Shown: positions 8,747 through 17,276, counted from the first letter of the stretch. The stretch: 64,000 nucleotides of DNA from CAYTBN01 sp964542165 (GCA_964542165.1 CAZITQ010000002.1:1-64000), one strand, 5' to 3'. The notes: a model not told the origin generated them from the letters alone. Numbers and translations: made by a program.

Positions 8747-10165
8747 TCAGCCCCAGATCTCGGCCTTGAAGGTGACCGGATGACCGAGGAGGTCGAGGCA
8801 GCCCACGCCGGGGGGCCTCTCCAGCGCCTGGATCACGGGTACGGCCCTGCCGCTCGTGGGTCGTTCCCGGGGCCACACGAGGCGGTGCGCGCTCTTGGCG
8901 GCGGGGGTGATGGCCGGGGGGGTCCATAACGACGACCCCGGAGTGGCGCTGGCCACGGGGCCGGGAATCTGCCAGCCCAGGGCGGGCTCCGAGGGGTCGA
9001 GCAGAGGTGTGCGACGGAAGAGCTCGTGGAAGACCGTGGGGGGGAGGATCCGCGAGACCAGCCCCACCTGGTCCATCTCCACCACGCGGGTGAGCCGTTG
9101 CCACCGAGGTTCGTCGCCGGGCGCCAGGAGCGGCAAGAGGAAGGAGTAGGTCTCGCTCCGCTCCCCCCAGACCGGCAGCGGAGGACCCATCTGAACCTCG
9201 CCCCTTCCCAGGGGACGGGCGAGATCGCGGTCCACCATCGCGTTGTGCCGGGCGTGATTCGCGATCCAGTCTTTCCAGGTCCCGCGCTGGTACAGGAACC
9301 TCAGCCCTTCGTAGGGCCCCTCCCCCGACGGCGAAATGGGCAGCGCGCGGGGATCGCGCACGACCGTGGTGTTGGCGCGCGCGATGGGCAGGAGGTCCAC
9401 ACGGCTGAAGGGGACGTCCACCAGCTCGGCCGGTTCGTCTGCCCCGGGGGCGCGGGCGTGACTGCACACCGCAACGAGCTGATTCTGCCAGTAGTCGTCG
9501 CCGTCGTGCCGCGCGCAGATGGGCTTGTTCCGATCGAGGGGCAGGGGATAGTCGCCGTAGAGGGGATCGACCACGGACAGGGAGTGGGCGACCAGGTGTC
9601 CCTCGCCGATGACCTCGCCACTGACGCCGAACACCGTGACCCAGTGGAGATTCGAGCCGACGCGTAGGCCCAGGGCAACGGGCTCGCCCAGGTTCGCCAG
9701 CTGCCACGCGACACGCGCAAGCACCGTCTCCTCGGCGCCTCGGTTGCCCTCGCAGCCCAGCATCCCCCCCGCACCCGGGTAGCCAGGATCGACGGGAACG
9801 GCCAACAGGGCCCAGTTGGGATCCGGGTAGCCGAATTCCTTCACCGATTCCCGCAGTCCGACCCACAGCCCCATGGGGTCGCACGCCCAGCTCGGGCTCT
9901 TGACCAGGTTGTTCGGCTTCAGCTTCCCCTCGAGGATGGCCGGAGGTTCCTCCGGGAACTGCGGCGCCTCCGCGCCGGCCCGACCGGTCACCGGCGCGTA
10001 GGCGCGCCCGGGCGACCTCCCCCCGGCAACGCTCCGCTTCCCGACCCGGGCGAGGTGGAACGCGGCCAGCGTCAGGAGTGTCGCCCCGCCGCAGTCGTCG
10101 TCCTGCTTCTGAGGCACGAACCAGATGGGAGCGGCGTTCCACTCCCTCAACCCTTCAGGCACCAT
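8747..10165 (-). CDS. Papain/C39-like cysteine peptidase with unknown C-terminal half
   Basis: The protein is 472 aa. The N-terminal part carries a papain-fold signature: PQKQDDDCGGATLL gives an oxyanion Gln (19 or 21) and catalytic Cys25, NLHWVTVFGV gives His174, and VVDPLYGDYP gives Asp200. This matches the C39 bacteriocin-processing peptidase pattern (Q, then DCG, then HWVxVxG, then DP) but without ABC transporter domains. No signal peptide or membrane helix is visible, so it is probably cytoplasmic. The C-terminal 260 residues are not recognised. The ATG start is 18 nt after the stop codon of the small 148-aa gene and the gene ends 3 nt before the radical SAM gene, so the three form a compact cassette. 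It may trim the 148-aa protein. It could instead act as a transglutaminase- or amidase-like papain-fold enzyme. Confidence 0.72.
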   Translation of the reverse strand: MVPEGLREWNAAPIWFVPQKQDDDCGGATLLTLAAFHLARVGKRSVAGGRSPGRAYAPVTGRAGAEAPQFPEEPPAILEGKLKPNNLVKSPSWACDPMGLWVGLRESVKEFGYPDPNWALLAVPVDPGYPGAGGMLGCEGNRGAEETVLARVAWQLANLGEPVALGLRVGSNLHWVTVFGVSGEVIGEGHLVAHSLSVVDPLYGDYPLPLDRNKPICARHDGDDYWQNQLVAVCSHARAPGADEPAELVDVPFSRVDLLPIARANTTVVRDPRALPISPSGEGPYEGLRFLYQRGTWKDWIANHARHNAMVDRDLARPLGRGEVQMGPPLPVWGERSETYSFLLPLLAPGDEPRWQRLTRVVEMDQVGLVSRILPPTVFHELFRRTPLLDPSEPALGWQIPGPVASATPGSSLWTPPAITPAAKSAHRLVWPRERPTSGRAVPVIQALERPPGVGCLDLLGHPVTFKAEIWG

Positions 10166-10183
10166 GCCCCCCCGTGTGGGTCA

Positions 10184-10630
10184 TCAGCAGACCCCGCCGC
10201 CGCCCTGGCTGAGGGTGTTGGTCATGGCCGTGAACTCCGCCCACGAGGACCGCACCTCCTGGCGGTGCTCCTCTGGCCGTCGCGCCAGGTTCACGATCTG
10301 GGTCCGGATCGTGAAGAACACCCCCTTGTCCGGCCCGACCATCGACGCCGTGTCGAGGTTCAGCTCGCGAATCAGGTAGAGGTCGAGGTCGTAGAGCCAC
10401 GGGCCCCAAAGATCCCCCGGTGCGAACTGGGGAGCTTGGCTGGAATCGGGGAACTCGTACTCCCCCACCTCACCCAGCTGGGGCTTCCCCCACTTCCAGG
10501 TGGGTTTGTCGATCAGGGCCCACAGTCCACGGAAGAAATCGATGTCGGTGAACGCCTTCCCCAAGAGCTGGCGATCGATCCCCATCGTGCGTTCTGGGTC
10601 CGCTCCCCCTTTGTTCTCTCCGTCGGGCAT
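10184..10630 (-). CDS. Small protein ending in GGGGVC, candidate precursor/substrate of the peptidase-radical SAM cassette
   Basis: The product is 148 aa and not recognised. The ATG has a strong ribosome-binding site (GGAGGAGG) a few bases upstream. The segment around residues 15-40 (IDRQLLGKAFTDIDFFRGLW) recalls the helical leader of large RiPP precursors such as the nitrile-hydratase-leader or Nif11 families, though the match is weak. The middle is Trp/Asp/Tyr-rich. The C-terminus is four glycines followed by Val-Cys, and that Cys is the only cysteine in the protein. A Gly-rich tail is a typical peptidase recognition site, and a lone C-terminal Cys is a typical site for thioether or prenyl modification. 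It is the first gene of the cassette with the papain-like peptidase and the radical SAM enzyme. The role as precursor is inference; an accessory or structural role is possible. Confidence 0.6.
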   Translation of the reverse strand: MPDGENKGGADPERTMGIDRQLLGKAFTDIDFFRGLWALIDKPTWKWGKPQLGEVGEYEFPDSSQAPQFAPGDLWGPWLYDLDLYLIRELNLDTASMVGPDKGVFFTIRTQIVNLARRPEEHRQEVRSSWAEFTAMTNTLSQGGGGVC

Positions 10631-10767
10631 GAGTTCCTCCTCCCGTTCCCGTCGCGCAGCGCGCCACGAGCCACCCGGTGTCGTTCATCTTCGCTCGCGG
10701 ATCCCGCTCCGAACCGTGGATTCGCGCATCCCCTTCCGTGGATCCTCGAACGGCATGAGAAAGCGTG

Positions 10768-13199
10768 TCAATCGTTCTGTTCCGCGCCGTCGCCCGCCTC
10801 GACGCCTCCCGGGAGCTCGACGGCGAAAACGGTCCCCCCCGGCGAGCTTCGTTCCAGCGTGAGGATGCCCCCCAGGCGCCGGACGATCCTCGCGGAGATG
10901 GACAGACCGAGCCCCGTTCCCCGGGCGCGGGTCGAGAAGAACGGCTCGAACACCTGGTCCTGGACCTCGGGGGGAATCCCGGGCCCCTCGTCCTCGATCC
11001 TCAGCACGACGTTCCCACCGGCGACCTCGGCCGACAGGTCGATCCTGCCGACTCCGCCCATGGCCTCCGCCGCGTTGTTGAGCAGGTTCAACACCACCTG
11101 CTGCAGCCCGTGGGGGTCCACCATGACCCGCAGACCCGACGGGATCGACGGGTGAATCGATATCGACGGTTCGATGCTGGCCTCCAACACCCGAATGCAG
11201 GTCTCCACCAGCTCGGCCAGTGGGGTGGACCGCCGCTCCGTCCCGGACACGCCGCTCCGTCCGCCGAGGTTCTGCAACAGGCGCTGGAGAAGCGGAGGAA
11301 GTTGTCGAAGAAGTTCAGGGGGTAGCGGATCTCATGGGCAACCTCCGAGCTGAGGGTGTCCAGGGCCGCCCGCTGCTGTCGCCGGGCCAGCTCCCGCTCC
11401 AGGCTGCGAAGGCCGGAGACCTCGTCCACCAGCCGCATGTTCTCCAGGGTCGTGGCCGCGTGGTTCGCCACGGATTCCAGCGCGCGAACGGCGCTCCCCT
11501 CGAACCGCCGTCCGTCGGATCGGGCACCGCAGAGGATGAAACCCGCCAGTCCGAGGGGATTGCGCAAGGGGACCAGCAGTCGGGCACGCCGCCCGGGCGG
11601 ATCCTCGGCCGCCACGGGTCCGCCCACGGGCTCCAGGAGCGCGACGCCAGCCTGGGCGGCGTCCAGCGCCTCCAGGAGATCCGCGGGCAGATCCCCGCTC
11701 GGTGGGGGCGTCTCATCGCCCCGCGAGTGCAGGAGCACGTAGCCGTCGTCGTCGTCCAGCCGGCCGTACATCCACACGTATCCGGGGGCGAGGACGTCGG
11801 ACACGGCGTCCACCAGAACGCGGGCCAGCTCCTCCCGCGATCGAATCCGGGCCAGCCGATCGGGCAGCTCCAGCAGCGCCCTCCTGCGCTCCACCGAACG
11901 GGGGTGGAAGAGCCGGTCGTACAGCGCCTCGATCCGCACGACGATGGGGAGCAGCAGCAAGCCGACCGCCAGCAGGAAGATTACGTCCTGGACGCTTCGC
12001 TCCAGCGACGGGATCTGACCGACGCTGAGCAGCGCCACGTACCCCGCCACGAGCAGAAGGAAGAGCCCGGAGACGATCACCGTCCTTCGAACCACCAGAT
12101 CCACGTCGAACAGGCGGTGCCGCAGGATCGCGAACGCGATGGTCACCGGAACGCTTGCGAAGCCCAGCCCCACCAGGTCGGGGTCCGCCAGCTCGGGGTG
12201 CCCCAGGGTGTGGGGCCCCTCCACCAGGCCGATCCAGGCCAGCGTCGGCGCGAAGATCCCGAGGCCCACCCAGCGGACCTGACCGAGGGTCGCCGGATTG
12301 GCTCGCTTCCGCGCCCGGTGGTACTGCAACGCGATCCCGGCCATGAAGGCGAGCATCACGCCCACGACCAGCGGGGCGGCCAGGATCCAACGAGTCAAGG
12401 CCGCGCCGTTGCACAGCAGGCCGAAGCCTACGGTCACGGCAAAGAGCTTCCCGTCCCGGGGACCCCCTCGGAGGAATCCCGCAAGGGGCTCCGGGAAACG
12501 CAGGAACAGCACGGCCGCGGCGGCCATGCCCACCGCGCCGGTGAAGAGGTTCAGGTGGAGCACCACCGGGAACAGGGTCGGGTGGTAGGCGAGGGATTCA
12601 CCGAACCCGGTGCCGGCATAGGTCAGCACGGACGCCGCGGTCATCGAGGCGGCCAGCACGAACGACCTCCGGGCGCCCCCCGCCGGCGACCTCCGCGACA
12701 CCACCAGGGCCGTCCCGAGGAAGGCCGATGCGACCAGGACCCAGGGGAGCAACAGCCCGACGAGGTCGAGCACGGAGTGCTGGCCGGGGTGGAGATCCAG
12801 CCGCCGGGCCTCCCCGTCGGATCCCTCGACGGTCAGCGCCACAGGGGCGTCGCCCCGGCCCGCCTGGTACCGATCCGCGTTTCGCTCGAGCCAGCCCTGG
12901 AGGGCCGCCCGATCCTCCAGGTAGTCGAATCCCGAGCGCAGATCGTCCCGCTGGGGAAGCGCGCCGTCGAACGAGAGGATCCGGTCCCCCTTCGCCAGCC
13001 CCGCTCCCTGCGCCCATCCCCCCCCGGAGAGCTCCTGGAATCGCCACCCGCTGTCCTCCCACACCAGCGAGCCCCCAGCCGGTACGGCGATCCCCAGGTG
13101 CCCGATCACCAGGGCGAGGACGAGGCCGTTCGCAGCGACGAGGATCCAGGTGAGACCGCGGGAGGCGTGTCCCGCCGGGGGCGGGCTGGGAACGCTCAT
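10768..13199 (-). CDS. ComP-like sensor histidine kinase (PDZ, multi-TM, GAF), frameshifted
   Basis: The start is the ATG at 13199, overlapping the previous stop codon by 4 nt (ATGA). Order of parts: TM helix at about 15-40; PDZ-like extracytoplasmic domain about 45-140 (AGLAKGDRILSFDG); roughly eight or nine further TM helices; the connector RHRLFDVDLVVRRT, typical of ComP-like kinases; a GAF domain about 440-590; an H-box with His near 621 (EVAHEIRYPLNFF); and an HATPase domain (N-box VVLNLLNNAAEAMG, G1 EDEGPGIPP, G2 GTGLGLSIS). The frame is broken between about 11270 and 11330. The H-box frame runs on into nonsense, while the HATPase part is in another frame. The total length is 2 modulo 3, as expected for one missing base. 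This could be a sequence error, a phase-variable site or a real mutation. The gene is coupled to the isoprenoid-synthase-like gene and the regulator, so it is probably that regulator's cognate kinase. Confidence 0.85.
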
Positions 13200-14218
13200 C
13201 GGCCGTGCCCGTCTTCCGCCGGAGCGGCATCCGCAGGGCCGGCCTCGTCCGCGCGGAACGCCAGGGCCTGACACAGCAGCGCGGAAGAGGATCCTCGGAG
13301 CCACGCCCCCCGGGCCGAGAGATAGGCGTTGAGTCCCGCAGGATCTCCGAGGGCCCGGCGCAGGACCGAGCAGGCAGCGTCGTGCTCGGCCAGCGCCCGG
13401 TCGAGGAGCGGCTGGACGCCTGGCTGGAATAGCACACGCCGCCAGAAATCAGGCGATCCGAACTCGCTCCCCCTCCCCTCCCCGCCCAGGATCTGCGACG
13501 TCGCCGTGGTCCAGCGACCCGCGAGAACGTCGTCCTCGAGCCCCACGAAGTCGTTCATCAGCTGGACGCTGATCCCCAGGTGCAGGACCGCGGCGTCCAG
13601 AGTCTCGACCAGATCCTCCCTCCCACCCAGCCGGGCGATGGCCTCCAGGGGGGCCGCCGCGGGAGCGAACCGTTCACCCACCTCCCGGATCTCTCCGTCC
13701 GTGGGAGCGTCCCACCGCCCCTCGGCGCGCTCGCGGGCGCTCGCCGTCGCCTCGGCGTAACGCGACCACCGTTCATCGAGTCGGCTCCAGAACGAGCCGG
13801 CGTCGCCGAGGGCGTCCCGGAGCATTCCCTGGAACCGCAGCAGGTGGATCTCCCCCAGCAGCAGACGTTCGGTGCTGCTCGGGGACGGCTCGTCCATGGC
13901 GTCGTCAGTGATCCGAACCGCGCAGTACCCGAGCCACGACGCCGCCGCCACGCCGCGAGCCCGGGGATCGTCGGCGATCCCGAGGTCCTCGGCCAGCCAG
14001 GCCTGGAGTGGCAGCAGGGGGAACAGATCGAGGTTGCCCGACAGCTCACGCCAGTCCCCGCCCGGGGTCACCCGGCTCAGGCGATCCAGGAAACGACGGT
14101 GGATCCGCGCGAGCGAGGGGGGCAGGTCCGCGAGGCTCTCCGTCGCCAGGTCCAGCGCACCCACCACCCACGGCCGGATCGGGTCGAACCAGGTTGGCTC
14201 GGAGGCTGCGCCGCTCAT
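13196..14218 (-). CDS. Class I isoprenoid-synthase-like protein (ComQ-like)
   Basis: The protein is 340 aa. I chose the ATG at 14218, which overlaps the regulator's stop codon by 4 nt, over the longer upstream reading because that extension is antisense-like and low complexity. It is all-alpha, with both metal-binding motifs of the trans-prenyl-diphosphate synthase fold: ITDDAMDEP (DDxxD at 105-109) and QLMNDFVGLEDD (219-230). ComQ of Bacillus, which prenylates the ComX pheromone, has the same fold and also sits beside its histidine kinase. Ordinary polyprenyl synthases are not found sandwiched between a response regulator and its kinase, so a signalling role is likely. It could make or attach a prenyl group, or bind a prenyl ligand as a sensor. 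The acidic motifs are clear; the substrate is not known. Confidence 0.75.
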   Translation of the reverse strand: MSGAASEPTWFDPIRPWVVGALDLATESLADLPPSLARIHRRFLDRLSRVTPGGDWRELSGNLDLFPLLPLQAWLAEDLGIADDPRARGVAAASWLGYCAVRITDDAMDEPSPSSTERLLLGEIHLLRFQGMLRDALGDAGSFWSRLDERWSRYAEATASARERAEGRWDAPTDGEIREVGERFAPAAAPLEAIARLGGREDLVETLDAAVLHLGISVQLMNDFVGLEDDVLAGRWTTATSQILGGEGRGSEFGSPDFWRRVLFQPGVQPLLDRALAEHDAACSVLRRALGDPAGLNAYLSARGAWLRGSSSALLCQALAFRADEAGPADAAPAEDGHGR

Positions 14219-15669
14219 AGCCCGTACTTGCGACAGCGTCGCTCCACGGCCCGGCGATCGATGCCCAGCAACCTCGCGGCCTGGGACTTGTTGCCGCCGG
14301 ACCGCCGCAGGGCCTGCTCCAGCAGCTCCCGGGTCACCCCCTCCAGCAGACCGCCCGCAACCTCGAGATCGGCGCGGATCAGGCGTTCCAGGAGGCCATC
14401 GAGGGGATCCGCGGCAGTGGGGATGTCGTCCGGGGCGCCCGACGGGGCGTCCACTGCCCCCTCGGCGCGCTGGCCGCTCCAACTCTCATGCCCGCCCGTG
14501 AGCCCCCGCGCCGCCTCCGCGAGGAGGACCTGCACGAAGGAGGCCTCTCCGACCTGGGACAGGATGTAGCTGCGCTCCACCAGGTTCATGACCTCCCTCA
14601 CGTTGCCCTTCCACGGCAGGGCGGCCAGGGGCGCCAGAACGCCGTCCCCGGCGGCCAGCGAGGTGCCGGTGAGCGAGCGGTACTGGTGGCGGACGAGAAG
14701 CGGGATGTCCCGGGGCCGCTCACGCAGCGGGGGGATGTGGATCGGCACCACGTCCAGGCGGTACATCAGATCCTGTCGAAACGACCCCTCCCGGACGGCT
14801 GTACTCAGGTCGCGGTGGGTGGCCGCCACCAGGCGGAAATCCACCGGGATCACCTGATGGCCCCCGAGACGGACCACCGACCGCTCCTGGAGCACCCGCA
14901 GCAAGGCGGCCTGCTGGTCCAGGGGGAGTTCGCCCACTTCGTCCAGGAACAACGTGCCCCGGTCGGCCTGCTCGAACTTGCCGGCGCGCCGCTGCCGGGC
15001 CCCGGTGTAGGCGCCGGCCTCGCTGCCGAACAGCTCTCCCTCCAGCAGGCTGCGGGGGATCGCCCCGCAGTTGACGGCCACGAAGGGACCGTCGCTGCGG
15101 GGGCCCAGGTCGTGGATCAACCGGGCGACCAGCTCCTTGCCCGTGCCCGTCTCACCGCGCAGCAGCACGGTGGAATCCAGCGGTGCGACATCGAGGAGGA
15201 AGCTCCGGAGCTCCAACATCCGCGGATCGCGGGTCACCAGCCGTTCCAGCTCCTCGGCGCGTTGGGGGGCCGGGGGGATGGCGGGGACGGTCCGGACCGC
15301 CGCGGGCTCGAGAATCCGGCGCACCAGGGGCAACAGCAGGTCCGCCTGAACGGGCTTGGTCAGATAGTCGGCCGCACCGAGCTCCATGGTCGCCCGGATG
15401 TCCTCCAGGTCATCCACGCCCGAGACGATGACCACGGGAACGTCACCCGCCGCGCGGAACTCCCGGAGCAGTTCGACGCCCTCCATCTTCAGGGACGAAG
15501 GCGACAGGCGCATGTCCAGGAGGACCAGGTCGAACGGCTCGCGACCCATCGCGTCCCGGGCCTCGTCCGCGGAGGTGGCCTCGACCAGCTCGTACCCGGC
15601 TGGCGTCAGCAGAGTTCGCAGGACGTAGCGCGCGCTGCGTTCGTCCTCGACGATCAGAATCCGCGACAT
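14215..15669 (-). CDS. NtrC-family sigma-54-dependent response regulator
   Basis: The protein is 484 aa. The start at 15669 (MSRILIVEDE) is chosen because the receiver domain begins there and a G-rich ribosome-binding site precedes it. Receiver: phospho-acceptor Asp52 in LLDMRL and Lys105 in TKP. AAA+ domain: Walker A GETGTGKE at 172-179, Walker B GTLFLDEVGE at 238-247, and sigma-54 contact loop GAYTGA at 219-224, a Tyr variant of GAFTGA. A Fis-type helix-turn-helix closes the protein (GGNKSQAARLLGIDRRAVERR). It should be phosphorylated by the ComP-like kinase two genes downstream and activate sigma-54 promoters. One such promoter lies in the adjacent divergent intergenic region. Confidence 0.95.
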   Translation of the reverse strand: MSRILIVEDERSARYVLRTLLTPAGYELVEATSADEARDAMGREPFDLVLLDMRLSPSSLKMEGVELLREFRAAGDVPVVIVSGVDDLEDIRATMELGAADYLTKPVQADLLLPLVRRILEPAAVRTVPAIPPAPQRAEELERLVTRDPRMLELRSFLLDVAPLDSTVLLRGETGTGKELVARLIHDLGPRSDGPFVAVNCGAIPRSLLEGELFGSEAGAYTGARQRRAGKFEQADRGTLFLDEVGELPLDQQAALLRVLQERSVVRLGGHQVIPVDFRLVAATHRDLSTAVREGSFRQDLMYRLDVVPIHIPPLRERPRDIPLLVRHQYRSLTGTSLAAGDGVLAPLAALPWKGNVREVMNLVERSYILSQVGEASFVQVLLAEAARGLTGGHESWSGQRAEGAVDAPSGAPDDIPTAADPLDGLLERLIRADLEVAGGLLEGVTRELLEQALRRSGGNKSQAARLLGIDRRAVERRCRKYGL

Positions 15670-15881
15670 CCGGGCCCCCCGTCTCGATCGCACCGACGAT
15701 GCTATCCGCTGGCAACAGACCATCTCAAGGCTCCAGGCCCCCGCATCTCGATTCATGCTCGCCCCCCCATCCCGCCCGTGCGTCCGAGAACCTAGCAAGA
15801 CCCGTTCCAGGTGCATCCGCCGCCCTCTCCAACGGAAAAGAGGCGCGGCGACCGCTCCTACCGGCCGCTTTCGGCCATGGC

Positions 15882-15897
15882 CGGTCGGATCCGACCG
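15882..15897. promoter_or_regulatory. Perfect 16-bp palindrome, candidate enhancer-binding-protein site
   Basis: The sequence CGGTCGGATCCGACCG is a perfect inverted repeat. It lies about 155 bp upstream of the transcription start expected from the sigma-54 promoter, which is the usual distance for an NtrC-type upstream activator site. The adjacent divergent gene encodes such an activator. Binding is inferred. Confidence 0.45.
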
Positions 15898-16016
15898 CTG
15901 CGAGTGGCCGTTTGCAGCCGCACGGGTGTGCAGCGAGCCGGCGAGAATCCGCGGGGAGTGGGACCCCCGCGCGTTCTCTCAGTCTCGGTCGCTTCCGGGC
16001 GTCGATCTGCCAGGCC

Positions 16017-16033
16017 CTGGCACGCCGCGTGCA
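16017..16033 (+). promoter_or_regulatory. Sigma-54 (-24/-12) promoter
   Basis: The sequence CTGGCACGCCGCGTGCA matches the sigma-54 consensus YTGGCACGRNNNTTGCW with the -24 GG and -12 GC correctly spaced. Mismatches are the R position and one T of TTGC. The predicted start is near 16044, about 40 nt before the ATG at 16084. Confidence 0.7.
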
Positions 16034-16083
16034 CAGAACCTCGGGACAGGGGTAGCCAGCACTGCGGTGTAGAGGAGGTAACC

Positions 16084-17136
16084 ATGTCCCAGGGAGCGAG
16101 TCCGCCACGCCCGTCAGGTGTACCGGCGCCACGAGCACGGGAGGGCCGGCCGGAGAGGGGGGACTGGGCGTCCTGGTCGCCCGCCGAACCCCGAGGCGCT
16201 CTCGCGCGGGCGCTCCACAAGATCCTGGAATCCACGGCCGAGGGGCGCATGGTGCACGACGTTCGCCGGGCGACATCCGCCGAGGTGACCCGCGAGATCC
16301 TTCGGGAGCTCGACGATCCGGTGAACTTCCTCCTCAACTCCCTCGATCCGCTGCGCGGCGCCGCCGAGACCCTCCTGTGGATCATCGGACTGTACGAGGA
16401 GACCATCAGGCGTCCCTCGGACGAACGGGATCAACACCTTCGATTCGTCGAGAGCCTGAAGGAGGAGCTTGGATTCGCGGAGGTGCAGCGGTCGATGGAC
16501 ACCGCTCTGCAGCTGATCGAGACCGGCGCCCAGCGGACCCACCGCGCGGCCGCCGAACTCTGGCGAGCGAACGTGGCGGAGCGGGGCCTGTACCGCGAGC
16601 TGGACGTCCGTCAGGCGGTGGACCGGGCCATCGCCGCCGTGGAATCGACGAACACCAAGGACATCCGGTTCGAGCGGTCGTACCGCAGCATCCCGCTCAT
16701 CCCCGCGATCGATGGCGAGGTCCAGGAGCTGCTGCGCCACCTTCTCGCCAACGCCGTCGACGCCGTGGACGACGGAGGCTGCATCGAGATCGGGATCTCG
16801 GTGAAGCACGCTCACGTGGAGATCCGAGTGCAGGACGACGGATGTGGGATCGCGGCCGACGACCTCCCTCGGATCTTCGAGCCGTTCTTCACCCGCAAGC
16901 CCCGACCCCACCCCAGAGGTCTGGGCTTGACGGTGTGCCGCAGCGTCGTCGCAGAGCACAACGGCACCATCGAGGCCCGCAGTCAGCCGGGTGAAGGCGC
17001 GGAATTCGTGGTCCGGTTGCCCATCGTCCAGTCTTCGGAGGAGATCCGCCTCGCCGTGGCCTGCCACCGGCGACGACGGGAGCGGGAACAGGCGACGGCC
17101 ACCGACAGCCTTCCACGGGTCGCCAGCGGTTCCTGA
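16084..17136 (+). CDS. Histidine-kinase-like ATPase lacking the phospho-acceptor His
   Basis: The protein is 350 aa and soluble. The ATG at 16084 is preceded by an excellent ribosome-binding site (AGGAGGT), which decides it against longer upstream starts. The helical segment SAEVTREILRELDDPVNF aligns by eye with the H-box of the ComP-like kinase (SSEVAHEIRYPLNF), but Arg70 stands where the phosphorylated His should be. An alternative His sits at 58 (VHDVRR) without the usual proline. The ATPase domain is intact: N-box HLLANAVDAVDD near 220, G1 QDDGCGIAADD near 253, F-box FEPFF, G2 GLGLTVC near 278. It may act as an adaptor, a phosphatase or a regulator of the neighbouring two-component pair. 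It has its own sigma-54 promoter and is divergent from the NtrC-type gene, so feedback control is likely. Confidence 0.75.
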   Translation: MSQGASPPRPSGVPAPRAREGRPERGDWASWSPAEPRGALARALHKILESTAEGRMVHDVRRATSAEVTREILRELDDPVNFLLNSLDPLRGAAETLLWIIGLYEETIRRPSDERDQHLRFVESLKEELGFAEVQRSMDTALQLIETGAQRTHRAAAELWRANVAERGLYRELDVRQAVDRAIAAVESTNTKDIRFERSYRSIPLIPAIDGEVQELLRHLLANAVDAVDDGGCIEIGISVKHAHVEIRVQDDGCGIAADDLPRIFEPFFTRKPRPHPRGLGLTVCRSVVAEHNGTIEARSQPGEGAEFVVRLPIVQSSEEIRLAVACHRRRREREQATATDSLPRVASGS

Positions 17137-17164
17137 TTCCGGTCTCCGTAGAAGGTCCGGAATC
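17135..17164 (+). terminator. Hairpin after the kinase-like gene
   Basis: Perfect 8-bp arms GATTCCGG and CCGGAATC, separated by 14 nt, begin within the stop codon of the upstream gene. There is no clear T-tract, so it could be a Rho-assisted terminator or an mRNA end-stabilising stem. Confidence 0.4.
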
Positions 17165-17257
17165 CAGGCGCCATGCGTTCCGCCCGGAGGGCGCCCGCGT
17201 CGGAGGCCGGGTTCTTGCGATTGCGCCCCTCCCCCCGTGTCGGCAGAATGTCTCCCC

Positions 17258-17276
17258 ACCTGCGGACCTCGCAGGT
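17258..17276. promoter_or_regulatory. Inverted repeat before the hydrolase gene
   Basis: ACCTGCG and CGCAGGT form a perfect 7-bp inverted repeat with a 5-nt spacer, ending 18 nt before the ATG at 17295. It could be an operator or an mRNA hairpin affecting translation; there is no direct evidence for either. Confidence 0.3.

Larger units (their letters stand above)
15670..16083. promoter_or_regulatory. Divergent control region between the NtrC-type regulator and the kinase-like gene
   Basis: This is 414 nt without a supported gene. It holds the 5' leader of the minus-strand regulator operon and the whole control region of the plus-strand gene at 16084. Visible elements are a palindrome at 15882-15897, a smaller GGCCATGGCC palindrome just before it, a sigma-54-type promoter at 16017-16033, and a strong ribosome-binding site (AGGAGGT) before 16084. 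No clear housekeeping promoter for the minus-strand operon was recognised. Confidence 0.6.

Noticed and set aside
11220..13271. Long plus-strand open frame of 683 codons
   Set aside because: It is antisense to the ComP-like kinase, low in hydrophobic structure, and follows from the G/C third-position bias of the real gene.
13196..14218. A ComX-like peptide gene between the ComQ-like and ComP-like genes
   Set aside because: Both junctions are 4-nt overlaps, so no room exists. The only small-protein candidate is at 10184-10630.
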